Shown: positions 1-5,327 of the stretch, piece by piece
Layout: every line of letters begins with the position of its first letter
Position numbering within the stretch: position 1 is the first letter of the stretch
Assembly (NCBI GenBank): GCA_025361465.1
Contig: JANYAG010000014.1
Coordinates: forward strand, 1 to 5,628
Length of the DNA stretch: 5,628 bases
Reading direction: 5' to 3'
DNA from: Gemmatimonadota bacterium
GTDB lineage: Bacteria; Gemmatimonadota; Gemmatimonadetes; Gemmatimonadales; GWC2-71-9
Notes under the pieces: generated by a model
The model's database searches: none
What the model was told of the DNA's origin: nothing
What the model saw: only the letters and a program-made list of their open reading frames with translations
Translations under genes and position numbers: made by a program

Positions 1-175
1 CCGACTCACCGGTCGCCGCGGCTGGCGCCGTGGGAGTCGGCGCCGCCCGCGGGGGGGGCGGAGGCGAGACCGTCGCCTGCTGCGGGGTCGGGGTCACGGT
101 CGGCGCCTTCTTGTGGCAGGCAGTGATCGTGGTCGCGAGCCCGAACAGGGCGACGACGAGAATACGCTGGTTCAT
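1..175 (-). CDS. pal: Pal-type outer-membrane lipoprotein, N-terminal part (cut by window edge)
   Basis: Reading from ATG at 175 gives 58 codons open to the window edge, so only the start of the protein is present. Seen: a lipoprotein signal peptide (Lys/Arg-poor n-region with Arg4, hydrophobic core about residues 5-18) ending in a lipobox-like ITAC with Cys20 as the predicted lipidated residue, then HKK and a Pro/Ala/Thr-rich linker (residues 24-58, including five consecutive prolines). The residue after Cys is His, not Asp, which would favour outer-membrane sorting by the usual enterobacterial rule. The OmpA-like peptidoglycan-binding domain that would prove Pal lies outside the window; the name rests on the lipobox, the linker and the position right after tolB. 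The ATG overlaps the tolB stop as ATGA and has a good SD. It could instead be another OmpA-family lipoprotein. Confidence 0.72.
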   Translation of the reverse strand, partial: MNQRILVVALFGLATTITACHKKAPTVTPTPQQATVSPPPPPRAAPTPTAPAAATGES

Positions 176-1488
176 GACGGTCCTCCACTTCGAGAGTTCG
201 TGGTGCTGAGCACCGGGGACCACGCCGGATACGTGGCGGCACCCGGGGTAGGCAGGAGTCGATTGGCTCCTGTCACCGTATCGAAGATCCACAGTTGCTC
301 CCGCCCCGACCGATTGGTCTTCAACACAACGTGCCGGGAATCCGGGGCCCAGCTGGGATAGTCGTTTCGTCCCGTAGCGGTCAACATAGTCTCCCGCCCG
401 CTTCCGATGGAGTAGAGGTACACCTGCCGACCGCCACCCGCCACATCCTTGGCGAAGGCGATCGTGCTGCCGTTCGGCGACCAGGCCGGGGCTCCCGCGT
501 TTCCGCTCCCGGTTTCGGGGATGATCAGCACCGACGGCAACGACCCATCCTGGTCCATCACCCAGACCTGGCGCGATCCGGCGCGGTTGGTCACGAACGC
601 AATTCGCTGGCCGTCTGGAGAATAGGCAGGACGATTATTATCCGCAAACCGCGTCGGATTCAGCACGCCTTCGCAGCAAATCGTGCCTGAGACATCGACC
701 ACATAGATGTTCGATCCCTTCTCGCCATCGCGCGCAAACGCGAGGTTCTTGCCATTGGGCGAGAACGCCGGGAAGGTGTTGTTTTTCGACTGAACTCGGT
801 TCCTGGTGCCGCTCCGCAGCGTCTGCACCCAGAGGGTCCAGGCCCCGTCGCTGTACTCCGAATAGGCGATCCGCTCCCCATCCGGGCTCCAGGCCGGCGC
901 CATGTAGAGCGGGCCGGCCCGGGTGACCGGCACCAGGTTCTGGCCGTCGGAGTCCACGCGCCAGATCCGGTCGTCCTGATCCCGACGGATCTTCAGCAGG
1001 ATTCTCGTGGCGGCGATCCCGATTCCCTCGCCAGTCCAGGCCTGGATCTCGTCGCTGACCTGATGAATACCGAGGCGCCCATCCCCCGACCCGCTGGTGT
1101 CCAGCAGGCGGGTCACATCCTGCACCTGGTCGCCGGTGAGGAGGTTGTAGAGCTTGACCTGGACGCCAGCGGCCGCCGGCAGCAGGAGCACCCCCCACCG
1201 GATCCCCAGCCCCTTGAGCCCGTCGATGCTCAGCTGCGAAGCGCTGGTCGAGTCAGGAACGATGGCGGGTTCATAATGGTCGGAGTTGACCAACAGGTCC
1301 CGCTCGATGATCCGGCGAATGGAATCGAGCCCCGGCGAACCGATGACGATCATCCCGGGCCGGGCCCCCCCGGAATAGGTGATACCGAGGGCGACCCGCT
1401 TGGTGACCGGATCCTGCGCCGAAAGGGATCCCACCGACAGCAGCAGCAGCAGGCCGCAGCCCAGCACGCGGTGCAGCGGTTTGATCAC
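172..1488 (-). CDS. tolB: TolB, periplasmic beta-propeller protein of the Tol-Pal system
   Basis: 438 residues, close to the usual TolB length. A signal peptide (residues 1-24, five-leucine core, SLSA before Gln25) sends it to the periplasm. Residues about 32-165 match the TolB N-terminal alpha/beta domain (a GARPGMIVIG stretch followed by the D-I-I-DL-like helix). The rest is a six-bladed PD40/WD40-like propeller: WSPDG at 200-204, FSPNG 242-246, YSPDG 289-293, WSPNG 336-340, WAPD 380-383 and WSP 423-425. TolB binds Pal and the TolA-like transducer and is moved on and off Pal by the TolQR motor. The start is GTG at 1488, overlapping the upstream stop as GTGA, with GAGGA 4 bases before it. 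Odd points: adjacent cysteines Cys271-Cys272 in a blade loop and an 11-residue Ser/Gly-rich tail beyond the last WSP. Function is inferred from family and operon position and is secure. Confidence 0.95.
   Translation of the reverse strand: MIKPLHRVLGCGLLLLLSVGSLSAQDPVTKRVALGITYSGGARPGMIVIGSPGLDSIRRIIERDLLVNSDHYEPAIVPDSTSASQLSIDGLKGLGIRWGVLLLPAAAGVQVKLYNLLTGDQVQDVTRLLDTSGSGDGRLGIHQVSDEIQAWTGEGIGIAATRILLKIRRDQDDRIWRVDSDGQNLVPVTRAGPLYMAPAWSPDGERIAYSEYSDGAWTLWVQTLRSGTRNRVQSKNNTFPAFSPNGKNLAFARDGEKGSNIYVVDVSGTICCEGVLNPTRFADNNRPAYSPDGQRIAFVTNRAGSRQVWVMDQDGSLPSVLIIPETGSGNAGAPAWSPNGSTIAFAKDVAGGGRQVYLYSIGSGRETMLTATGRNDYPSWAPDSRHVVLKTNRSGREQLWIFDTVTGANRLLPTPGAATYPAWSPVLSTTNSRSGGPS
181..186 (-). promoter_or_regulatory. 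Shine-Dalgarno site of pal
   Basis: On the minus strand GGAGGA lies 5 bases before the ATG at 175, inside the last codons of tolB. It fixes the pal start and means the lipoprotein can recruit ribosomes itself as well as by coupling to tolB termination. Confidence 0.7.
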
Positions 1489-2132
1489 GGCTTCCTCGGC
1501 GAGAACGAAAAGGAGATGTCCAACTTATCACTCGGCCAGCCGTTGGGGAGCGGCCCAAAGGCATTCGCCTTGGCCGCGGCCTCGACCGCCCCCCGGGCCG
1601 CGACGTTGAAGCTATAGAAATTCGACTGCTTCAGCATGACGATGTCCGTCACCGAGCCATCGCGGTGGATGGTGAACCCGATGGCGGCCTCGAGTGACGC
1701 GGGCCATCCCTCCTGGGCGAAGCGCGAGTAGATCTGGTTGACGATCGACCGAAGGTAGTCCGGAAAGGGGAAGTCGAGTCCGGGAAAGGTGCGGGTCAGG
1801 ACGTCTTCGCCGGTGCCGGGCTTCTCGCCAGGGAGCGGCGTGGTCTTGCTCACCGCCTTCACCGGCACGGGCTTGGTCTTCTTCGGTTCGGGCTTCTTGG
1901 CCTTCCCCTTCGTCGCCACCGGTTCCACCTCGCGCTTCGGTGGCGCCACCTCACCACGCTTGGTAGCCGCATCCGGCGGCGCCGGCGCCGCGTTCAGCGT
2001 CACGGCATAACTGACGGTGAGGGAACCCGACGACCGATGCGCCGCAAGGAAGAACGCCGCCAGGAAGAGCCCGTGGGCCAGGGTCGTACCGGCCACTCCA
2101 ACCGACGCCGGGGCATGGGTGGTCGCGCTCAC
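1485..2132 (-). CDS. TonB/TolA-like energy transducer (TonB-family C-terminal domain)
   Basis: 215 residues in the place where tolA is expected. Seen: a short cytoplasmic N-terminus, one membrane segment at about residues 10-31, a Pro/Lys-rich linker at about 50-106 (repeated KP, PK and PV pairs), and a C-terminal domain at about 118-215 with the TonB/TolA layout (a Y-x-x-x-I-x-x-x-I helix, then IGFTIHRDGSVTDI strands, then AV-AAAKANAFGPLP). It would be pulled by TolQR in the inner membrane and reach TolB/Pal. His20 in the membrane segment with Thr16 four residues before it resembles the SHLS motif (Ser16/His20 in E. coli TonB). The linker is TonB-like and short, not the long Ala-rich helix of E. 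coli TolA, so I give no symbol. The GTG start at 2132 overlaps the tolR stop as GTGA; no clear SD is visible, so coupling probably drives initiation. It could be annotated as TonB, TolA or TonB-family protein. Confidence 0.88.
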   Translation of the reverse strand: MSATTHAPASVGVAGTTLAHGLFLAAFFLAAHRSSGSLTVSYAVTLNAAPAPPDAATKRGEVAPPKREVEPVATKGKAKKPEPKKTKPVPVKAVSKTTPLPGEKPGTGEDVLTRTFPGLDFPFPDYLRSIVNQIYSRFAQEGWPASLEAAIGFTIHRDGSVTDIVMLKQSNFYSFNVAARGAVEAAAKANAFGPLPNGWPSDKLDISFSFSPRKP

Positions 2133-2575
2133 GGCTTGGCCATGGGCTCGGCGATGATATTCAGCTTCAACTCGACATTCAGGGACTTGGCCGCGTCATT
2201 CAACACGCCCATCACTTCCGTCAGTCGCCCCACCGGGCCACGGGCGTCCGCCCTGATATTGGCAGATTTGGGGTGCCGGTTGGCGATGTAGATGCCGATC
2301 GTGGCGCGAAATACGTCGAGCGACATGGTCCGCGGGCTCTCGCCCATCGAAATGCGCCCGGCATTGTCGATGCCGATGTTCACCGCATCGCTCGCGTCAA
2401 CCGGCCCGACCACCGACTTGGGGAGCCGCACCTTGACGCCGCCTGCCATGATCGGCGCGGTGATCATGAAGATGATCAGCAGCACCAGGATGACGTCGAC
2501 GAGGTTGATGATGTTGACCTCGGCGTTGAGATGCCGAGCCCGCCGCATACGTCCGAGGCCGCCAAACCGTGCCAC
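2129..2575 (-). CDS. tolR: TolR/ExbD-family biopolymer transport protein
   Basis: 148 residues from a GTG at 2575, typical for the family. Seen: a basic cytoplasmic N-terminus (RMRRARH), the family signature LNAEVNIINLVDVILVLL leading into one membrane helix (about residues 22-43), and a periplasmic domain (about 45-148). Asp27 in LVDV matches the conserved proton-handling Asp of TolR/ExbD (Asp23/Asp25 in E. coli). With TolQ it forms the proton-driven motor. I chose GTG 2575 because it lies one base after the tolQ stop, has AAGGG about 10 bases upstream, and gives the usual family N-terminus; the reading frame stays open much further upstream inside tolQ but that part does not look like a protein. 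An in-frame ATG at 2548 would still leave the helix intact and cannot be excluded. The 3' end overlaps the next gene by GTGA. Confidence 0.93.
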   Translation of the reverse strand: MARFGGLGRMRRARHLNAEVNIINLVDVILVLLIIFMITAPIMAGGVKVRLPKSVVGPVDASDAVNIGIDNAGRISMGESPRTMSLDVFRATIGIYIANRHPKSANIRADARGPVGRLTEVMGVLNDAAKSLNVELKLNIIAEPMAKP

Positions 2576-2576
2576 G

Positions 2577-3287
2577 CTACAACCGCCCTTCGCGCCCGAG
2601 GGCGCCGATGGTCTCCTGCGCCAGTCGCTCGAGCTCGCCCTCGAACCGTTGGGCCCGCGCCGTGCAGATGTTGTAGGCAATCACCGCCGGAATCGCCGCG
2701 GCGAGGCCAGCCGCGGTGGCGATCAGGGCATCAGCGATCCCCGGCCCCACCGCCCTGATATCCCCGGTTCCCGCCGCGGCGATACTGATGAAAGCGTTGA
2801 TGATGCCGAGCACCGTGCCGAGCAGGCCCAGCAATGGCGCCGCCGAGGCCACGGTGGCCAGCATCGGAACCATCCGGCCGACCACCTCGACTTCCCTGCC
2901 CACTTCGGTCTCGAGCGTCATCATCAGCGCCTCGAGTTGGGTCAACGACAAGCCGCTTCGGTCGACTCCCTGCCTCTGCATGGTGGCGTGCAGGTCGCCG
3001 AGAAAGGACGTGGTACTCCGGACGATCTCGGCAAAGGGTGAGACCCCGAGGGCCGCCATGGCCTGTTCGCGCTCATCCATGCCGTGCGCCCGGAGCACCG
3101 CCTGATCGAAGGCCCGCCGCTGCGCGCGCAGCCGGCGGAATTCCCACCACTTCGTGGCGATGATGTACCAGGAGATGAGCGAAAAGACGGCGCAGATGAC
3201 GAGGACGATCTTCGTCTCCAGCTTCGCCCCGAGCACGATATCGAGCAATCCTCCCATCGATTCACTGGAATCCGTCGCTCCCTGCAT
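2577..3287 (-). CDS. tolQ: TolQ/ExbB-family motor protein (MotA/TolQ/ExbB proton channel)
   Basis: 236 residues, normal family length, with three membrane segments at about residues 25-43, 139-163 and 184-206, and a cytoplasmic loop between the first two. The second and third segments carry the family core: APLLGLLGTVLGI (150-162, with Thr158) and a GIADALIATAAGL stretch at 183-195 followed by AAIPAVIAYN. The latter is very close to E. coli TolQ, which favours TolQ over ExbB along with the tolB neighbour. TolQ forms the pentameric channel around a TolR dimer and uses the proton gradient to drive the TolA-like protein. Unusual: residue 186 is Asp (GAT) where the family usually has Glu (E176 in ExbB). 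The start is ATG 3287 in a TGATG overlap with the epimerase; GTG 3290 is in frame and directly before it, ATG 3257 is a later option, and the SD is weak (GGGG about 10 bases upstream). Confidence 0.93.
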   Translation of the reverse strand: MQGATDSSESMGGLLDIVLGAKLETKIVLVICAVFSLISWYIIATKWWEFRRLRAQRRAFDQAVLRAHGMDEREQAMAALGVSPFAEIVRSTTSFLGDLHATMQRQGVDRSGLSLTQLEALMMTLETEVGREVEVVGRMVPMLATVASAAPLLGLLGTVLGIINAFISIAAAGTGDIRAVGPGIADALIATAAGLAAAIPAVIAYNICTARAQRFEGELERLAQETIGALGREGRL

Positions 3288-4237
3288 CACTTCGGCGCCC
3301 CGGCAAACCAAGCGGCGAGCGCCTTCATCCCTTCATCAAAGGTGGCACGCGGCGCCCAGCCGAGTTCGCGGCCCGCCTTCGAGACGTCGAGGCAGGATCG
3401 GAACAGCTCGCCAGGGCGGGCCGCGGTGTATTCAATCACTGGCGTCTTGCCGAGGGCCCGGCCAACGTGCGCGGCGAGATCGTTGACCGTGGTTTCGCGA
3501 CCCGTGCCGATGTTGAACGCCGGCCCGTCGAGTCGAGGGCCACGGCTCGCCGACACGGTCGCCGCCAGCAGGTTGGCGCGGGCGACGTCCTTCACGTAGA
3601 CGTAGTCGCGGGTCTGGGTGCCATCTCCGAAGATCGTCAGCGGTCTTCCCTCCAGCAGGCGGGAGACGAAAATCGACACAACCCCTGCTTCCGACTTGGG
3701 ATCCTGTCTGGGACCGTAGACGTTCGAATAGCGGAGGGCCACACCTTCGAACCCATGCAATTCCCCCAATGCCCGGAGGTAGTGCTCGCCGGCGAGCTTG
3801 CTGACGCCGTACGGGGAGATCGGCAGTGTGGCCGTCGGCTCTGGTGTTGGCAGCAGCGTCGGGTCGCCGTAGACCACCCCGCCGCTCGACGCAAAGATCA
3901 CCCGCTTGGTCTTTCCCGCAGCGGCGGCGGCGAGCATGTTGGCGAAGCCGACCAGGTTGATCGAGGCGTCGAGCGCCGGCTCGTGCACACTGACCCGTAC
4001 ATCGATCTGGGCCGCCTCATGGATGAGGAGATCAAAGCGGCCATCCGCGACGGCTTCGAACGCCAGCCGTTCGCGCACATCGGCCTTGATGAACCGGGCA
4101 GCGGCCGGCACCTGATCCTGCTTGCCGCGGGAGAGATCGTCCAGACAGGTCACCGACCACCCAGCACCCAGGAATTCTTCGGCGATGTGTGAGCCGATGA
4201 AGCCGGCGCCGCCAGTGATCAGGACTGAACCGCTCAT
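3287..4237 (-). CDS. NAD-dependent epimerase/dehydratase, UDP-glucose 4-epimerase-like (extended SDR)
   Basis: 316 residues, the usual length of GalE-like extended short-chain dehydrogenases. Seen: the NAD-binding TGGAGFIG motif at residues 8-15, an acidic pair Asp33-Asp34 at the end of beta-2 (NAD preference), HEAAQ 73-77, SSGGVVYG 117-124, the catalytic YGVSK at Tyr143-Lys147, RYSNVYGPRQDP 169-180, and the substrate-side GDGTQTRDYVYVKDV 204-218. It would act in the cytoplasm on a nucleotide sugar such as UDP-glucose or UDP-N-acetylglucosamine, feeding surface polysaccharide; the exact substrate cannot be read from motifs. The SSGG form, with Gly where E. coli GalE has Ser124, is common in bacterial GalE-like groups. 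Start at ATG 4237 is fixed by GGAG 7 bases upstream and by the Rossmann fold beginning at residue 4. A longer open frame running into the next gene is not coding. The stop overlaps the tolQ start (TGATG). Confidence 0.93.
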   Translation of the reverse strand: MSGSVLITGGAGFIGSHIAEEFLGAGWSVTCLDDLSRGKQDQVPAAARFIKADVRERLAFEAVADGRFDLLIHEAAQIDVRVSVHEPALDASINLVGFANMLAAAAAGKTKRVIFASSGGVVYGDPTLLPTPEPTATLPISPYGVSKLAGEHYLRALGELHGFEGVALRYSNVYGPRQDPKSEAGVVSIFVSRLLEGRPLTIFGDGTQTRDYVYVKDVARANLLAATVSASRGPRLDGPAFNIGTGRETTVNDLAAHVGRALGKTPVIEYTAARPGELFRSCLDVSKAGRELGWAPRATFDEGMKALAAWFAGAPK

Positions 4238-4244
4238 GTGAGGT

Positions 4245-4248
4245 CTCC
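4245..4248 (-). promoter_or_regulatory. Shine-Dalgarno site of the epimerase
   Basis: GGAG on the minus strand with 7 bases to the ATG at 4237. It decides the start against the longer open frame. It sits only two bases past a strong stem-loop (4251-4273), so folding there could affect access by ribosomes. Confidence 0.65.
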
Positions 4249-4250
4249 GC

Positions 4251-4273
4251 GGCGGACGCCAAAGGCGCCCGCC
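4251..4273 (-). other. Strong GC-rich stem-loop just before the epimerase SD
   Basis: On the minus strand GGCGGGCGCC and GGCGTCCGCC form a 10-bp stem (nine Watson-Crick pairs and one G-U) around a TTT loop. There is no T-run behind it, so it is not a classic intrinsic terminator. It lies in the leader of the epimerase-tol operon, directly before the SD. It could be an RNA stabiliser, an attenuator-like element or simply high-GC chance structure; the length of the stem makes chance less likely. Confidence 0.5.
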
Positions 4274-4316
4274 GTCAGGGTTTGAATGGAACTGTGGGGA
4301 AGATAGTCGAGCCGGG

Positions 4317-4344
4317 CGCCACGCTTCAGTTCGAGAGCGTGGCG
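4317..4344 (-). terminator. Possible terminator-like stem-loop across the stop codon of the secreted-protein gene
   Basis: CGCCACGCT (coding-strand sense, 4344-4336) and AGCGTGGCG (4325-4317) form a perfect 9-bp stem with a 10-base loop that contains the TGA stop at 4328-4326. A T-rich tail is missing (CCCGGCTCGACTATCTTCC follows), so it would be at best a weak or Rho-assisted terminator, or an mRNA 3' end protector between the secreted-protein gene and the epimerase-tol cluster. Confidence 0.4.
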
Positions 4345-5132
4345 ATCCGAAGCACGGGGCTGCCGACCGGGATGTTCGGGTCCTTGATCCGGAACAACCG
4401 GACCGTGCTGCTGTTCTCACCAAGGCTGACGATCTGGCCAACAGCCAGCGCTTCGTCGACCGTGTCCGCCGAGCCGGGGCGCGGAGCAGCACGACGGCGA
4501 AACTCGATGAAGTCGCCGAGCCGAACCCCACCGGTGCGGCCCAGGTCAATGAAGAGCTCGCTGCCTTGCTGGTGGAGTTCGGCCGGCTCGCGAGCGAAGA
4601 GGAACGACCCGGTGGGGCCGTCGGCCTTGACCGGCTGGGCCTCCCCGATCTTCGGGGTCGGGCTCATCGGCAAGGTCAGCTGCCCGGCACGGACCGGACC
4701 AAAGAGGGCAATGACCACGGCCTCAGTCTGCCGTGGATTGCTCGTCCCGATGCGAGCCAAGCCGGTGGGGAGCATCAGCTCACCCCAGCCCTTCGGCCCC
4801 GGAGAGGCCACCGCCAGGACCACGGTGTCACCGCGCTGATAGGCGGCGCCCGCCGGGGGCTGCACCCCGATGGTAGACCCGACAAGAACCAGCTCGGGGG
4901 ATTGGGCGAAGACCACAGCGGGAGGCGCGACCGGCCCGAGCACTCGGCCGTACGGCATGACCCGCATCTCGGTCAGGAACGCCGCCGACCGCAGTTCCCC
5001 AGGACGCAGTGCCCGGTAGGGGTCCGGCCGGTAAGAGCCAACCACGTCGGCCTGGGATCCACCGGGATCCTGGGGTTGGGCGGCCAGCGGGGACGCCGCC
5101 ACCATGGTGAGCACAATGAGGGTCGATCGCAT
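4326..5132 (-). CDS. Secreted protein of unknown function with two similar beta-rich modules
   Basis: 268 residues; I do not recognise a named family. Seen: a signal peptide (residues 1 to about 18, SPLAA before Gln19) with no lipobox Cys, and in fact no Cys anywhere in the protein. A Pro/Gly-rich segment follows, then two stretches of similar layout. Module A (about 84-156) has YQRGDTVVLA and later GLARIGTSNPRQTEAVVIALFG...RAGQLTLPM. Module B (about 190-263) has VRLGDFIEFRRR and later GQIVSLGENSSTVRLFRIKD...PVGSPVLRI. The G-V-x-x-GD-x-V pattern with a later strand pair recalls FlgT C-terminal-like or LysM-associated periplasmic proteins, but this is only a resemblance. Probably periplasmic or outer-membrane associated. 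The start is secure: GGGAGG 7 bases before ATG 5132. It lies upstream of the epimerase-tol cluster, separated by an 88-bp gap with stem-loops, so co-transcription is possible but not shown. Confidence 0.85.
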   Translation of the reverse strand: MRSTLIVLTMVAASPLAAQPQDPGGSQADVVGSYRPDPYRALRPGELRSAAFLTEMRVMPYGRVLGPVAPPAVVFAQSPELVLVGSTIGVQPPAGAAYQRGDTVVLAVASPGPKGWGELMLPTGLARIGTSNPRQTEAVVIALFGPVRAGQLTLPMSPTPKIGEAQPVKADGPTGSFLFAREPAELHQQGSELFIDLGRTGGVRLGDFIEFRRRAAPRPGSADTVDEALAVGQIVSLGENSSTVRLFRIKDPNIPVGSPVLRIATLSN

Positions 5133-5139
5133 CGCGGTA

Positions 5140-5145
5140 CCTCCC
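5140..5145 (-). promoter_or_regulatory. Shine-Dalgarno site of the secreted-protein gene
   Basis: GGGAGG on the minus strand, 7 bases before the ATG at 5132: the best ribosome site in the window. It settles the start codon. Confidence 0.75.
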
Positions 5146-5153
5146 GAACGGTC

Positions 5154-5168
5154 GGATGGACGCCATCC
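5154..5168. other. Short perfect inverted repeat in the leader of the secreted-protein gene
   Basis: GGATGG and CCATCC, 3 bases apart, nine bases upstream of the SD on the minus strand. It could be a small RNA hairpin or an operator half-site pair. In the rest of the gap (5169-5234) I see no convincing -35/-10 pair. Confidence 0.3.
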
Positions 5169-5234
5169 AGGGACGGCAAGCAGCCCCCCGGAACGGTGGA
5201 AACGTAATGGAATGCTGGAGTATCGACTGGCGGG

Positions 5235-5326
5235 CGGGAAGCGAGAAGCGAAAAGCGAAAAGCCGTACCATGGGGTGGGATCCCAACCCGTAGTGCGGCT
5301 TCTCGCTTCTCGCCCCTCGCTTCTCG
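5235..5326. repeat. 92-bp loop-free inverted repeat made of GAAGCGA-type heptads
   Basis: The dyad centre is between 5280 and 5281 (TGGGATCCCA). Arms of 46 bases face each other with 37 Watson-Crick pairs. Each arm, read towards the centre, starts with tandem heptads: GAAGCGA GAAGCGA AAAGCGA AAAGCCG on the left (5238-5265) and GAAGCGA GGGGCGA GAAGCGA GAAGCCG on the right (5323-5296, minus strand). In a minus-strand transcript five of the nine non-Watson-Crick positions become G-U pairs, leaving four mismatches. It starts one base after the ssb stop codon. It may act as a 3' structure for the ssb mRNA, but there is no T-run. It looks like a dispersed palindromic intergenic repeat (REP/BIME or MITE-like); only one copy is in this window. 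Confidence 0.8.
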
Positions 5327-5327
5327 A

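Noticed and set aside
6..242. 78-residue minus-strand frame across the tolB/pal junction
   Set aside because: It is out of frame with both tolB and the lipoprotein; the lipobox frame from 175 explains the DNA better.
1438..1452. (CAG)5 trinucleotide repeat as a special element
   Set aside because: On the coding strand it is CTG x5, the five-leucine core of the TolB signal peptide; ordinary codon bias explains it.
2576..2680. N-terminal extension of tolR to 2680
   Set aside because: It lies inside the tolQ coding end, reads as basic low-quality sequence, and the family N-terminus starts at GTG 2575.
2292..3041. 249-residue plus-strand frame opposite tolQ and tolR
   Set aside because: Antisense shadow of two clear genes in high-GC DNA; Arg/His/Pro-rich with no recognisable domain.
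3467..4192. 241-residue plus-strand frame opposite the epimerase
   Set aside because: Antisense shadow of a well-supported gene, no recognisable motif.
4238..4549. N-terminal extension of the epimerase frame to 4549
   Set aside because: It overlaps the 3' end of the secreted-protein gene, is Arg/Ser-rich shadow-like sequence, and the Rossmann fold plus SD place the start at 4237.
5169..5234. Sigma-70 promoter for the secreted-protein gene
   Set aside because: TTGCCG and TACGTT-like hexamers exist on the minus strand but not with proper spacing and partners, so I do not call one.
5235..5326. Classic Rho-independent terminator of ssb
   Set aside because: The stem is much longer than a normal terminator and there is no T-run on the minus strand after it (GCCAGTCGATACTCC follows).
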